64,000 bases of DNA from Bimastos eiseni (taxonomy: Eukaryota > Annelida > Clitellata > Crassiclitellata > Lumbricidae): contig OY365817.1 of the NCBI GenBank assembly GCA_959347315.1, positions 560,501 to 624,500 of the forward strand, in the 5' to 3' direction. Shown in pieces: positions 34,933 to 47,194 of the stretch (positions are counted from its first letter, which is position 1; every line of letters starts with the position of its first letter). The position numbers and the translations under genes were made by a program. The notes under the pieces are model-generated. The model saw only the letters and a list, made by a program, of their open reading frames with translations. It had not been told where the DNA came from and did no database searches.

Positions 34933-36013
34933 GGATGGATGGATGGATGGATGGATGGATGGATGGATGGATGGATGGATGGATGGATGGATGGATGGAT
35001 GGATGGATGGATGGATGGATGGATGGATGGATGGATGGATGGATGGATGGATGGATGGATGGATGGATGGATGGATGGATGGATGGATGGATGGATGGAT
35101 GGATGGATGGATGGATGGATGGATGGATGGATGGATGGATGGATGGATGGATGGATGGATGGATGGATGGATGGATGGATGGATGGATGGATGGATGGAT
35201 GGATGGATGGATGGATGGATGGATGGATGGATGGATGGATGGATGGATGGATGGATGGATGGATGGATGGATGGATGGATGGATGGATGGATGGATGGAT
35301 GGATGGATGGATGGATGGATGGATGGATGGATGGATGGATGGATGGATGGATGGATGGATGGATGGATGGATGGATGGATGGATGGATGGATGGATGGAT
35401 GGATGGATGGATGGATGGATGGATGGATGGATGGATGGATGGATGGATGGATGGATGGATGGATGGATGGATGGATGGATGGATGGATGGATGGATGGAT
35501 GGATGGATGGATGGATGGATGGATGGATGGATGGATGGATGGATGGATGGATGGATGGATGGATGGATGGATGGATGGATGGATGGATGGATGGATGGAT
35601 GGATGGATGGATGGATGGATGGATGGATGGATGGATGGATGGATGGATGGATGGATGGATGGATGGATGGATGGATGGATGGATGGATGGATGGATGGAT
35701 GGATGGATGGATGGATGGATGGATGGATGGATGGATGGATGGATGGATGGATGGATGGATGGATGGATGGATGGATGGATGGATGGATGGATGGATGGAT
35801 GGATGGATGGATGGATGGATGGATGGATGGATGGATGGATGGATGGATGGATGGATGGATGGATGGATGGATGGATGGATGGATGGATGGATGGATGGAT
35901 GGATGGATGGATGGATGGATGGATGGATGGATGGATGGATGGATGGATGGATGGATGGATGGATGGATGGATGGATGGATGGATGGATGGATGGATGGAT
36001 GGATGGATGGATG
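34933..36013. repeat. Perfect (ATGG)n/(CCAT)n array, 1,081 bp
   Basis: About 270 tetranucleotide units with no interruption that I can find. Three plus frames encode (MDGW)n-type peptides and the minus frames (HPSI)n; long ORFs of up to 511 residues are purely periodic. One minus frame fuses the periodic peptide to the LINE RT fragment, but only by chance. Confidence 0.98.
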
Positions 36014-36465
36014 CGCAAAGGTATTTATAAATAATTGAGTAAATCTGGCACCAACAATCTGGTTGTTGGTCATTGTGTAGAAGTTAATTTATATAGCGCC
36101 TGAAAGAGGTGTATATACGAGGAAGCCATTGGTGTTGATACAAAGAAGGCCTGTCTTCACAGTGTGCAATACTATCTCTGAGGTAATCGGAACTGATCCA
36201 TCCACTTGACAGGTTTATTCAGAGCGAACAGAATCTGGTGCATCACCTAACACCCTCATCCTCAACCTCATTCTCACCCTCATCCTCATCCTCTTCGTTC
36301 GGCTGTTGATATAGGGTTTCAGAAGATTGCCTTCTTTCTTGTCACAAATCGCGGACAACAGCGGACATCTTATTATCACGCCTCTGCAGATTCATCTTGA
36401 AATGGCTCGGTTGAGAAACTGCGCTATAGAAATGACTGTCTTTACATGACGCTACAATGAACTAT
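36014..36465. other. Intronic, no gene recognised; two LINE-tail-like stubs
   Basis: 'aatttatatagcgcctg' (36088, minus type) and 'gaaactgcgctatagaaatg' (about 36413, plus type) resemble LINE 3' termini. A CCTCAT-rich stretch lies at 36248-36292. Confidence 0.45.
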
Positions 36466-36585
36466 ATTACGTCACTGCTATTACTAATTATTATTACGTC
36501 ATCGTAGTTACTAATTATTATTACGTCATTTAATTACTAATTAGCATTGCATCACTGTTATTACTAATTAGTTACGTCTATTATA
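36466..36585 (+). repeat. 27-bp tandem repeat carrying CRE-like TTACGTCA
   Basis: Five diverging units at about 27-bp spacing: TTACGTCA at 36467, 36494 and 36521, 'ttgcatca' at 36547 and 'ttacgtct' at 36572, each followed by 'ttactaatta'. TTACGTCA is a half-CRE/C-EBP-ATF type sequence. Whether any factor binds is unknown. Confidence 0.75.
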
Positions 36586-38289
36586 CGCTAATACCCAGTG
36601 CACACTGTTGCAAGCGATGGTGTTCCAAATCCACGTCTTAGTCCCTTTACTTATTTATCTGATACACCAAAGCACAGATTGGCAGTTGGTTTAATAAAAT
36701 TAATATACTTAATTACGTATTATTTAGGGTCGCCTGAAATAGTTTAATCTTGTGACTTCTATTGTGCTTTATCTACCACTTAATATGCATGATTTGTATA
36801 CTGCTTCATGGTAATCGGCTCGAAATACATTCTCTATTTACCAAGGTGCATTTGTTTGCCATATGAGCAGTTCTTTTCACAGGTGTAAACGCTAAATATA
36901 AATTCTTTGGGTCCTGTATGTACATTACATGTGGGACATATATTTTATCGTGTAATGCAATCTTGAAAATTTTATAGTGTCCCAAAAATTCTATGTCTTT
37001 GAGACCAGCTAGTCCGTAAGGTAGCGTGACAATGGTTTTAAGTATGGCTTTTACTGATCCAAGACAATTAATCGATTAATCGCACAAATTTTACTGCGAT
37101 TACATACATTCGATTAATTTCGTCAACTGTGAAAAATTTTGTCCATGAGTCGATTGCTACCTTCTGTCTAAGACAAAACTTTAATCAATCCACATCTGCT
37201 GAAAATGATACGTAAGTAAGCAATGGATTGGAGCCATGTTAACAGTAATCGCTTATTGCAATGAAGACAGCTACATTTTTTAATCAGTAGTTATCACAGA
37301 TGCAAAGTTGTAATTTGTAATTGTAATTTTAATTGTTACTGTAATGAAATTGTTTTAGCACCACTCTATATCAGAGGCACTCATGACTCAACGCAATGCT
37401 AAATGGAGAACAGGAAAGTGTTCAGAGCGGTTTCGTAGTCTTTAGTAGGCCTACATCAAATGTTGCTCTAAAGTGTTAAGTTAATGTTCCACTCAGGCGT
37501 TTTACATTAGCGTTGTTCGCAATTTTGTTTACTCTGGAAATGTGTCGTTCTGCATTATGATATAATAAAGGAAATGAATTGAACAAGTTGAAATTAAACG
37601 ATTAGACATTTTACTGATTAATCGATGAATCGTTAAAATCCAAGTTCTGAATTATCGATGTTTTATCCTTTGCCAATTAACCTAGAAAGATTGCTTAATT
37701 CATTAGTTCATTGGTTTTGGTTCCTTTGAGTCATTTTTTCTTTCCCAGTTGCTTCCCACCTCAACTCTATACTTAATCTACCTATTGTTACCTATTGTTC
37801 AGTCAACGCCTTTTGTTATATTCTATGATGCTGTTTCAATTATTCTGGCCATGGTTGTATCTACATGCATGTAGGCTAATGTTTACAAATGCTGTAGCTG
37901 AAGAAAATAAAAAGTGATTGATTATGGATTGATTAATTGATTGACTGATTGACTGACTGACCGATTAACTGATCGATTGATTGATAAATATTTGATACCA
38001 TGCTTCTGCAACTGAGCTGATTCAAAGAACCTCTCTGGTTGCACTATCTCCTTCTAATGAAAAATCCTCAGCAATTCGATGACGTACATTTCGCAACATT
38101 GTTGATCAAACGAGAAATTTGTTTGACAGGTCATGTATGTCTGACTTCTACAGCGATTTTGTCTGCGTTTGCGGGATATTGCATCTTTACTAAAGATAAT
38201 TTTATTTCGTCCTTTTATCTGCGATTTGGTGAAGATTAGGCAAAAGAGCGTCTGTCACATATTATGCGATCTACGTTCACTCTGTATTC
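36586..38289. other. Intronic, no gene recognised
   Basis: AT-rich. A GATT/GACT-rich degenerate tetranucleotide stretch is at 37915-37992. TAGGCCTA at 37446. No HCN exon motif seen. Confidence 0.45.
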
Positions 38290-38615
38290 TGCTTCTAGCA
38301 TAAATTCTGGTTTCTACACTAGCTGCTGCTTTCTCACCTGGTTTCTGGTTTTCATCCTGGCTTCCGATTTTTTACCAGTGCTTTTGGTTTCTGAATTGAC
38401 CTCTGGTGTCTTGCCTGGACTGTTGCTTCTACCGTGCATTCTGGTTTCTGGGCTGAATTCTGGTTTGTAGGCCGACTTGTAGTTTCTAGGTTGACTTATG
38501 TTTTCTAGGTTGACTTATGTTTTCTAGGTTGACTTGTAGTTTCTAGGCTGACTTATGGTTTCTATGCTGATTTGTAGTTTCTAGGTTGGCTTCCTCTGGT
38601 TTCTGGACTGGCTTC
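38290..38615. repeat. Degenerate minisatellite ('tggtttctaggttgact' units)
   Basis: Units of about 20-22 bp, clearest at 38463-38590 where 'tttctaggttgacttat' and 'gtagtttctaggctgactt' alternate; more diverged upstream to about 38290. Confidence 0.75.
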
Positions 38616-39397
38616 TTCGTTTTATCTGATTTAGGTCTATAGGATTTTTACATGGCCTTTCAGTAGATATAAAAGTGGGTTTGTCGACACCTGGCGCCAT
38701 TCGTCAGACCGAGGATGACGCATAATCTTCACTAACGCTCACACGCTAGCTCTAAATAAAGACTTTATTCAGCACAAATTGGAGAATAAAGGTGCAAACG
38801 CCGACTGTTTATGGCCTGTGCTGTCGCTAGGAAGTAGTAAAAGATAAACATACAACTCCTGCTGTTTTTCCTCTTTTACGTCCAATTTCCCAATCTATGG
38901 ATTTTGGTTTTTATTTGCGATCTCACTTGAGGCGACTACTAAATGATTACTGTTGCAGTTACATCGCTTGTGAGTATACTGTTGAGCTGCGCTTGACTTT
39001 CAAGTGACGCTTTAGAAGTTTGGAGACTACGATTAATAATAATTGTAACAACTCCTACAGTAGGCTTATCATCAATAGCGAGCGACTTGGAAGATTTCGA
39101 ACACACAATGTCAACTGACAAAGCAAATCAACGTCTTGGCATTCTGATGACGGCGCTATATAAGTCATACATAGATTGAATTGACTGGTAGGCTGTGAGG
39201 TCTGGTGATGCACAGATCTCAGCTGCGTCTTATGGCTGGATATTAATATTACTTCATACATGTCTGGGCCATGGGTCACCTCTTCGCTGATGAAGTGATG
39301 CAGGCCTTTGTCTATAATCCTCCTTCAACTCAGCGCATTCTCCCTGGCCAAATTGAGGGCTTGTCGCGTGACTAACACTTAAAGAAGCCTTCAAATC

Positions 39398-39467
<70 letters not shown>

Positions 39468-41489
39468 CTCAAACAATAAAGTCCTCTGGTTTGGCACTCC
39501 CTGAAAATTTATCTACCCGCTCTCAGTCACGCAGTTAAAAGTTCTTGTCCTGGTCATAGTCCAAACTGGGTATTGCTCCGAAATATCTCAGAAATTTCAT
39601 TCGCTCCCCTATTTATTTCTGCAGCTTCTCATCGACTTCTCCACTAATTAGACTTGCACGTTCTCCTTGTTATGCGAGTTAATACCATATTATGGCCTAA
39701 ACTAGATACTTGTCACCATTGTGTTCTCCTTATGTAATGCAATTCCCTCATCTTTATGTGTTAGCATTCCTTCTGGATCTCTTCCTAAATACTTCTCCCC
39801 TCTCAAATCCTTTTTTACTCTTTGGGTTTTCAAATTGGGTTTGCAATTAAATGGCCATTGCTTGTGAGAGGTGCTATATAAATTGGTCCTATCTCACGCT
39901 GCCTTGAATTATCATAACTTCCTTCACACTGAGACAAACAAGAGCAGTTCCCAAAACCAGTTCCAAGAAACAGAGTCTGTGACTTCTATTAACTCATCTT
40001 GAGCCATCACAAGGGAATATCCTTCCATCATCTCTACGTGGTATCATTCTTTCTGGGTATCTTCCATCATCCTTCACCATCCTCAAAACCGTTTTCCACT
40101 TTCATGGTTCTAGCACTGGGAGCGCAACTAACCGGTCACTGCTCCAACCGGCGCTATATGAATTAAGAAAGACAAATACACTGCAAACAAAGGCAAGCAT
40201 AGTCCACGAACAGCGAAGTGGTGTCATCTCCTTCTCCGGTCGTCTTGAGACTGAACATAAAGCTTAGCTACGCATTTCCATGTGTTTCCGACTAAAAGGG
40301 TCTGCCCCAGGAGCAGAATCGTTATCTTTATTCTCCCTCTTCATCGGGAAGACAGTGGAGAATATCTCTCACATTACAGCGATATAATCCAATATGCGGG
40401 AGAATTTCTGCAGTTTTGCTGGTAGTCGGACAGCACAGATGAAGTATATCAAGGTTTGGTCATATAAAATATTCCACTACATGCGGTTGGAATGCAGCGA
40501 TTGTCGATGCGAGGGAGAATTGAGTATCACAATTTAGTGCTTATAGGTAATTGCCTTGAAGGCTATAGTCTATATATTCCATCTTATCGGCAGAGTGGAT
40601 GGCGTCGCAAATATATACAGCTGAGATCAGAGTGGATAGAATCGCCTCCATTTTATACATGCCTATCTATTTTAGAAAGATAGTCATGCATGCGTGCAAC
40701 GTCGTAGGCCTACATACTTACAAAGTAAACACATTGGCCTACCTGACGTCTAACTCTAATACACCAGTTTGATCGAGGTAGCGAGTTTCTGCTAGTACTA
40801 TAAATCGCATCTATCTGTGTCTGTCTGTCTCTCTCTCAACAAGTCTCTAGTCTGTCTCTGTCTCTGTCTCCGCCTCTGTCTCTCTCTGTCTGTCTCTGTC
40901 TTTCTCTCTCTCTCTTCCTCTCTCTCTTTCACGCGTGCAATTGCAAGTATCAATCCCTTGGCGAGCACTTCTTGTGGATCTTCCTTAGAGGAAGTAAAAT
41001 ATCTAAAACTGACGTTTTCTTAATTAAATCGTTGATATCTTGCGATACATTTGGTAGATTTTTACTTTTTACACTCGAATATCCGAGCGCTGCGCTAAAA
41101 TTATATTCCATCGCCGGATGGAGTGTCAGCAGGCGAGCCTAATCGTGGACTCAGAGCTTCTCCATTGGCTTGAGAAATCGGTCCAGGTGTCAAATGTCAA
41201 CCCTGGATCGGTGTCTTCTCTGATTGGATTCTGCAGCTACTCGTCGACCTCTTTCAAATGCACCTGCCGTTCGCAAAACAATTGAAGCTGCGATATACAC
41301 GTAGTCGGCTTCATCTAGAGTACTTTTACTCTTGTGCATGCGTATGATTATGTCCTTGAGTACTGTATGTCAGACGTTGTTAATATCCATTTGAGAGCAA
41401 TGGGCTCGAGGCGATGATCATGATTAGAGTTACGGCATTGCGTAATTCGGCGCGTTAAGATTTATATTGTGAAAATGAATAATGGAATG
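38616..41489. other. Intronic, no gene recognised; CT tracts and LINE-tail stubs
   Basis: A pure (CT)n run of about 34 units is at 39394-39461 and a CT/GT-rich tract at 40815-40930. LINE-tail-like words are at 39151 ('ggcgctatataagt'), 39877 ('aggtgctatataaatt') and 40146 ('ccggcgctatatgaatt'), all plus type. TAGGCCTA at 40705. Confidence 0.5.
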
Positions 41490-41587
41490 ATTCCACTTAG
41501 AATTTGAAGAGATGGAAAGTCAGATTGATGCTATATTTGGAAAGTATTCAATATTTGAGCAAATTCTATACTTTGTCTAATCCTGAT
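41490..41587. repeat. Left part of a degenerate minisatellite split by a solo LTR
   Basis: 'gatgctatatttggaaa' and 'gcaaattctatactttg' are variants of the 'ttggactgattctatgt' units that resume after the LTR at 42462. Confidence 0.65.
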
Positions 41588-42461
41588 TGTCGCGGGCTAC
41601 CCTCTCGCCACTCCTTCTTGATGACGAGAGTATCCGCTGGTTCTTTCCTCTAACACCAAGCTCAGCAACACAACTCACTTCATGGTTTTAATATGTATAT
41701 TTAATTATATATATACACACACCACTCATCCTATCTACACTTACTGGAGTTATTAGCGTCCTTTTGAAATGTTTCCCTGGTTTACGTTGGAGACGGGATT
41801 CCCAACTACGTTGATTATCCTCCTCGTCAGAACGACCTAGAGTCTCCCCAGTTCCGAAACAAATCCCCATTTCCTTGCTTGCTACGCTATATGAATCCTT
41901 CTAGAGGCGATTTCCTTCGCCATCCCAAACGCAAAACTCGTATCTCTATTGGACGACAGGTCACCTGCAGAAACCATTACTAAACCCTGGGTGGTCGGGT
42001 CTTGGCGTCCCTAGCGGTACGTAAGATTCCTAGGGGCGTCCAGTTACTGTTTGACTAGCGGCTGTTATGTAATAAGGCTGGACCTTATTAGTGTCGTTGA
42101 ATTTCATTACTACAGTTATACCGCCTAACATTCGTATCGGAATTGTCCCCTATTCATGATCCGTGTCAACCAACCGGCCCAGACCAAATCTCAAGCTGAT
42201 TCATGTATTTCTGGTCTGTGGGTCGTAGAGATGGAAGGGGTAGGCGTCCGCCTCGAGGTGTCGGGTTTCGCTGCTTGACACTCCGTTGATATTTGCATAT
42301 TCCTTGGTGTCTGTATTGAGGCCTTCTGCTTCAGGCGAAGCCCATTGATGTCTCCCATCTCATGTGTCAGGTAGACATTCTCATCCGTAGTTCTCCTTAC
42401 GCTTCTGCTGTCGATCGATGACTTTTATATAGCGCCATCGTCCAAAGTGACGCGCGTCACA
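41588..42461. mobile_element. Solo LTR, copy 1 (874 bp), uninterrupted
   Basis: Starts TGTCGCGGG and ends CGCGTCACA (TG...CA), with the direct flanks CTGAT (41583-41587 and 42462-42466) forming a 5-bp target-site duplication. Internal sequence matches the interrupted copy at 52030-59102 along its whole length, including 'aacacaactcacttcatggt', 'cctggtttacgttggaga', 'ctagaggcgatttccttcgc' and 'gacttttatatagcgccatc'. No internal gag-pol, primer-binding site or second LTR is adjacent, so it is a recombination-derived solo LTR. A 5-bp duplication fits Gypsy-, BEL- or Copia-type integrases. Transcriptional orientation is not determined. Confidence 0.85.
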
Positions 42462-42915
42462 CTGATTTTCAGGCATAGGTCTACTTTGTTTGAATTGAAA
42501 TTTGGTTTGACTATTCTTGGACCGATGTTCTGCTTGAATCAATTATATATTTGTACAAATTCTATATTGGAACGAACTCTATCAGTTATAATTGCATGAT
42601 TTTCGGATTTTATACATGTAGGAAATAATCTAGTATTTCGGAAGATTCTATGCTTTGACCATAAATTTTGTATATAGACATGTGTCGGACCCGTTTCTAT
42701 ATTTGGAAAGATTCTTTGTTTTGGACCAACTCTATGTTTAGACTGATTCTATGTTAGGAAAATTCTGTGTTTGAACGGATTCTACATTTGAACCAATTCT
42801 ATGGTGAGACTGAGCCATATTTGGGCTAATTCTATGTTTGGACCAACTTCATGTGTGGACTGTGGACTGATTCTATATTCAGACTAGTTCTATTTTTGGA
42901 CTGATTCAGTCTGAT
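42462..42915. repeat. Degenerate ~20-bp minisatellite ('ttggactgattctatgt')
   Basis: Variants such as 'tttggaccaactctatg', 'tttagactgattctatg' and 'tttgaaccaattctatgg' recur about every 18-22 bp, most clearly 42680-42905. The left part of the array is at 41490-41587, so the LTR landed in it. Confidence 0.75.
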
Positions 42916-44185
42916 ATCACATTCGAACGGCACCAAATATGACAAACGACCGTAATGTACGGAGGCCATTTATTATTCGCAATAATCTCTGCCAATGTCT
43001 GGCGTCAGAAACTGATTAGAAGGGCGATGAGAATAAATCGTTTTTTCAGCTGCGTTCCTCTATAGAGGCGTATGTGTAAGTGTGTGCTGTTTTTATACGA
43101 CATTGCGATCATATCAGCGTCTATGTGTCTTTCTGTCTTGGTCTCTCCATCCCTTCCTATGTGTGGCTATTTATATTTCCAGTATTATGTAAACTCTCGT
43201 TGGGTGTGTCGTAAGCATGTATTCATTTACTCAAGTGCGCACGTATGTATGCAGACACTATTGATAACCTTTGACGCATTTACAGTTCATCTAAAAACCG
43301 TTGCGTGAATATTCGTCTCCTGATTTCCTCTGTATCTGTCTCCTTAGTTTGCCCTATCTGTGTTTGTCTTAGTCTCTCTGTCTTTCTATGCCTGTGTCTA
43401 TGTGCTTGTGCTACTGTGTCGTTTTTATTCGCAGCACGTCATGCATATTTAGAGAGAGAGACGTTGCTAAGCCAATAGCGCACACGCCACGCGAGTCTCA
43501 ATTGCAAAGCGGAATTAACTGCTCAGTGATGGGATTTCTTTTAATGAGAGACGGTGGCATGAGACAATCAGGATCGCCTTTTGATATCTGAGATTAGGAA
43601 AGTGAGCCAGGAAGAGGAGATGGATGAAGAAAACTGACAATTATCAACTGAGTGGAATGATTTAATATGAAGCAAACGAAGGACGAGGAGCAGAATAACG
43701 AGAACTAAGAGAGAGTAAGATTCACGTATAAGGCCACACGCATAAGAACGTCAAGGACATGAGTGTCGCATCTACATTATAATAATTACCTAAGTCACGT
43801 GATATATGTGCGTGCGTCTATCTGTCCGCAGCACCGGGTGCAGTAACTTTTCACGAGTCGGGTGCTGTTTTTTCGTTGCTCGAGTCTAGTATAATGCAAA
43901 TAGATGTCCGATTCGATTTCAAAATAGTTTTATTCACGTATTTGTAAGTATATTTGCAGTTATTAAAATTAAATACAGCGTGCAAAGTAGGCTTAAGTAT
44001 ATTTGCAGTTATTTAAATTAAGTGCACATTTAATGGATGAAACTCGATTTTGAATCGGTTGAATAGCTTTCACTGATATACTTGTGTAAACAACGTTGTT
44101 CAGAGAGCGTTACCTGGGTAAGCAGTGCGACGACCGCTGAATATCGTTGCACTCGGGGCGCAAGTTGTAGCCTTTCGGTGCAATA
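42916..44185. other. Intronic, no gene recognised
   Basis: Unique-looking sequence, with a small direct repeat ('agtatatttgcagttatt') at 43947 and 43997. Confidence 0.45.
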
Positions 44186-44214
44186 GGGGCGGGTGGGGTG
44201 GGGTGGGGTGGGGG
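44186..44214 (+). repeat. G-quadruplex-type (GGGGT)n run
   Basis: Six runs of three to five G separated by single C or T bases in 29 nt. This satisfies the strict G3+N1 quadruplex pattern. It lies in the presumed intron, on its sense strand. Confidence 0.85.
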
Positions 44215-45748
44215 AAAACGAGTTGAACGGCATAGCTGTTATATTTTCCGACCCGTGATTCTTCACGGGTTAACAGCTAGATGTCATTATAATTATCATC
44301 GTCATCATCATCATCAACATCATCGTCATCATAATCATCATTAGCACATATTATTATTTTTATTGTGTTATTATCATTGTCATCATCATTATCGTTATCT
44401 TCATCAGCTTCGTCATCGTCATCATCATCATCATCATTTGTATGTATTATTTGAGTACACAAACTTGAAGGTGCGCAATATAAATTTACTGTAATAATAA
44501 TAATAATAATTATTATTATTATTAAAATGTTATTGATACAATAATCATCATCGTCGTTGTCGTCATTATTATTATCCTCAATTCAATACATTCATTATTT
44601 ACGAACTAATTGTACTCCTTGGCTTTTCTCTTACGGCCTACGATATAGCATAAAGCACTTGGTATAAATCGTTTGGCGATCATTCCTTAACATTATTATT
44701 TCTATGCAAATGATGAATACATTTCTTTTGATCTGTGCATTGCCAATGCATTGCTCAAATGTGTTTGTCAGAAATCTACAAATACCATTATTATTATCAT
44801 ATTGCGCAAGGTGTTTTGCCTTGTTGGCGATATGCTGAAAACTTTGAAGGTTTGAACTCCTTTATCGAGTTGGCTGTTTCTGCTCACACCTTGAGCGTTG
44901 TAGTTGTTTTATTTCTGTATTATGGGGATTTATATAGCCGCCTTTACTCAGAAGTGACCCAATCCAGGCTGTACATACTATGTGCAAATACATAAAATAT
45001 TATCTACAAGATTACATTCAAATGCTCACATATTCATGCATATGCATGAGCAGATATGTATGTATAATTGTACATATATTATGTGTACATTTCTAAATAT
45101 ATTGATGTACATAATATGCATTCATTAAATGGATTAATGTTTTTGATTATATATTAAACATTCAGACGTACAAATGACTATTTGTTACTGTACTTGTTCT
45201 GTATGCATAGAACCTGTGCTACTAAATCTGTTGTCGTGATCTGCTCCCATTTGGCCTTCATTAGATTTCATGTGGTGCGCATGACAACGTCGTCGTGTCT
45301 CCATGGTCACGGTTGCTATCGATCGAGCTCAATGAAATCCCAATCTCTAGCACGATCCCCAATTATCGTCCAATCGTCGAAACTTCTCCGCAAGCCCGAG
45401 GGGTTCCTAAGAGTCCAATCGCACCCAGTCTGGTCAGATTCCCACAGCGTGAAACAAAACATGCACTGAATTTTACATTCGATGACGTATCTAATCTATA
45501 GAATAAATTGATGAGCCAACGAACAATCGAATGAATTAATTGTCAAATTAATTAAATAATTACCCAATAAACACATAAATCAAGAAACGACACAGTCGAC
45601 ATAGGAACAACAACCATGAAAGAAATAACGAGGGCGGTTCGCCACTGTCAAATATACATATACATAGCTATACATGGTATGTTGATATCGCGCGGAACAA
45701 TTATCTTGAATACGTTGTGTTATAAATATATATTGGCCTACACACGTA
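44215..45748. other. Intronic, no gene recognised; CAT-rich patch
   Basis: A CAT/ATT-rich patch spans 44281-44560. A LINE-tail-like 'tttatatagccgcctttac' is at 44930. The remainder is unique-looking. Confidence 0.45.
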
Positions 45749-45749
45749 T

Positions 45750-45904
45750 AAACATTAAATGATACACAAAACCTAAGCTAACACGTATATATATATATAT
45801 ACTTAAATTTTATAAATCGACGAATATTTACTATTCAATATATATAATATATATATGTATATATATTCGTGTTAGCTTAGGCTTTATGTATTTAATAATG
45901 TTTG
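45750..45904. repeat. MITE-like hairpin element (155 bp)
   Basis: Terminal inverted repeats of about 35 bp: 'cctaagctaacacg' at 45772-45785 faces 'cgtgttagcttagg' at 45868-45881, with outer parts 'aaacattaaat'/'atttaataatgttt' also pairing. The interior is AT-rich (TA runs). No ORF. Similar in style to the smaller hairpin at 7212. Confidence 0.75.
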
Positions 45905-46534
45905 TAATATTATTAAATAATCCTGACATATTTGTCTAACGCTGCATTGGATATAATGGCGCCTGTCATTCAATGGTGACGTCGTATTTAGGTCTAAATT
46001 CATCGACAGAATCTTAAACTTTGTGTAAATGCTATCGCTAAACCGCCATAAATGTAGCTCACATCATTTTATTGTAGTATTTGATTAATATTAGACTACA
46101 GGGTGTAATCAAAGTGTCCGCGTTTGGCCTCAACTCAGTCTTCAAGACGCGTGCATCATTGGCCAATAGAAGTCAATCAATGAAACACAAATGTCCAGCT
46201 GATCAAATCCATCCCAGGCATTAACTTCGATGGATGGATCCAGTGTTTAACGACAGCTTTTGACAACAGAGGCCGTTGGCGTCGACAGAAATTTGCTTGG
46301 CTTATTACAGCACTTCAAGCTCGATAACTTCATAACTCATTCTATAACTCATTAACTTCGAAATTTAAAGACGTCAATATGACCTACTCTTTTTAAACCA
46401 GTACTTTCACGAATTGCATATTTGTGTGTAAAAATGTCAGGATTATAACGGTCTGGGAATTTGAAAAATCCACGATTATTTACTATTTATTTTCATGTTA
46501 TCATTAGTTTTTAAAGTACTAGCTATTCATAAGC
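45905..46534. other. Intronic; possible transposon end at 46098
   Basis: 'acagggtgtaatcaaagtg' (46098-46116) resembles a DNA-transposon terminus and is followed by about 160 bp of non-AT-rich sequence, but there is no second end or transposase motif that I can identify. Confidence 0.3.
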
Positions 46535-47121
46535 GCTCTCGGCGTGATAGCCCCGAGGAAATAAGAAAATCTGCAGGCAACGAAGGGAAGAGGGTGGGAG
46601 CCCGTTTAAAAGCCTGCTCCGGATAATGGGGGCAGATCATTATACATAGAAGGGTCCACGATTGCAAAGGCACGATGTTGAGTCATAGCAGTCCTTATCT
46701 GTGGAACAAGAAGATCAAGTCTATCCGCAGACCGGAGAGGGCGGGTGCCGGGTGGAGACAGCAGACAGAGGTTCTCGCATTAAGCCGCAGAGATATTTAT
46801 GGCTTTACCCGGTTGAGTTCTAAGGGCAAAGATGCGAGAGAGAATGGGGAGTTAGTAGGACGTCGGTCATGTAGGTAGAAATGTGGAAGTAACGTGGGAG
46901 ACGGCTGCTGAGTTCATAACCGGCTGCAGGGAAGATAAGTGTGCATTGGGAAGGCCAGCAAATGGTGAATTGCAGTAATCAATGCGACAACAGATGGAGG
47001 CATGGACTATTGTTGTGAAGACAGGAGAGGATACAGATCTTCTAATGGCTTTCAGAAGAGGGGGTTCACAAAGGCCGCAAGATAGTCCAAGACGCTGCAG
47101 CAAGATTGGGTAAAAGAGCAT
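46535..47121 (-). mobile_element. Decayed L2-like LINE fragment
   Basis: Minus-strand translation gives 'LLKAIRRSVSSPVFTTIVHA' then 'RIDYCNSPFAGLPNAHL' (46900-47075), the HAFI-xx-RLDYCN region of the RT thumb. Further down, 'QHRAFAIVDPS' matches 'NRAFSVVGPS' of the 34-kb copy. Frames are broken repeatedly. The 5' portion and endonuclease are absent. Confidence 0.75.
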
Positions 47122-47194
47122 TTTAGCGTATTTTATTATACCATAGTGCTTCTAATGTAGTTTAGCATATTTTAATATTTGACGTTAATAGATG

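Noticed and set aside
34538..36073. 511-residue minus-strand ORF and 412-, 374- and 363-residue plus-strand ORFs
   Set aside because: They are translations of the (ATGG)n array (HPSI or MDGW periods). The only real protein-like part is the RT fragment of the LINE at 34145-34932, fused by chance.
41588..42461. First reading as a SINE or LINE tail because of 'tatatagcgcc' near the end
   Set aside because: The TG...CA ends, 5-bp duplications in both copies and about 0.9 kb length without tRNA boxes fit a solo LTR better.
46098..46270. Candidate DNA transposon from a terminus-like word
   Set aside because: No second inverted end, target duplication or transposase motif could be found; kept only as a weak note.
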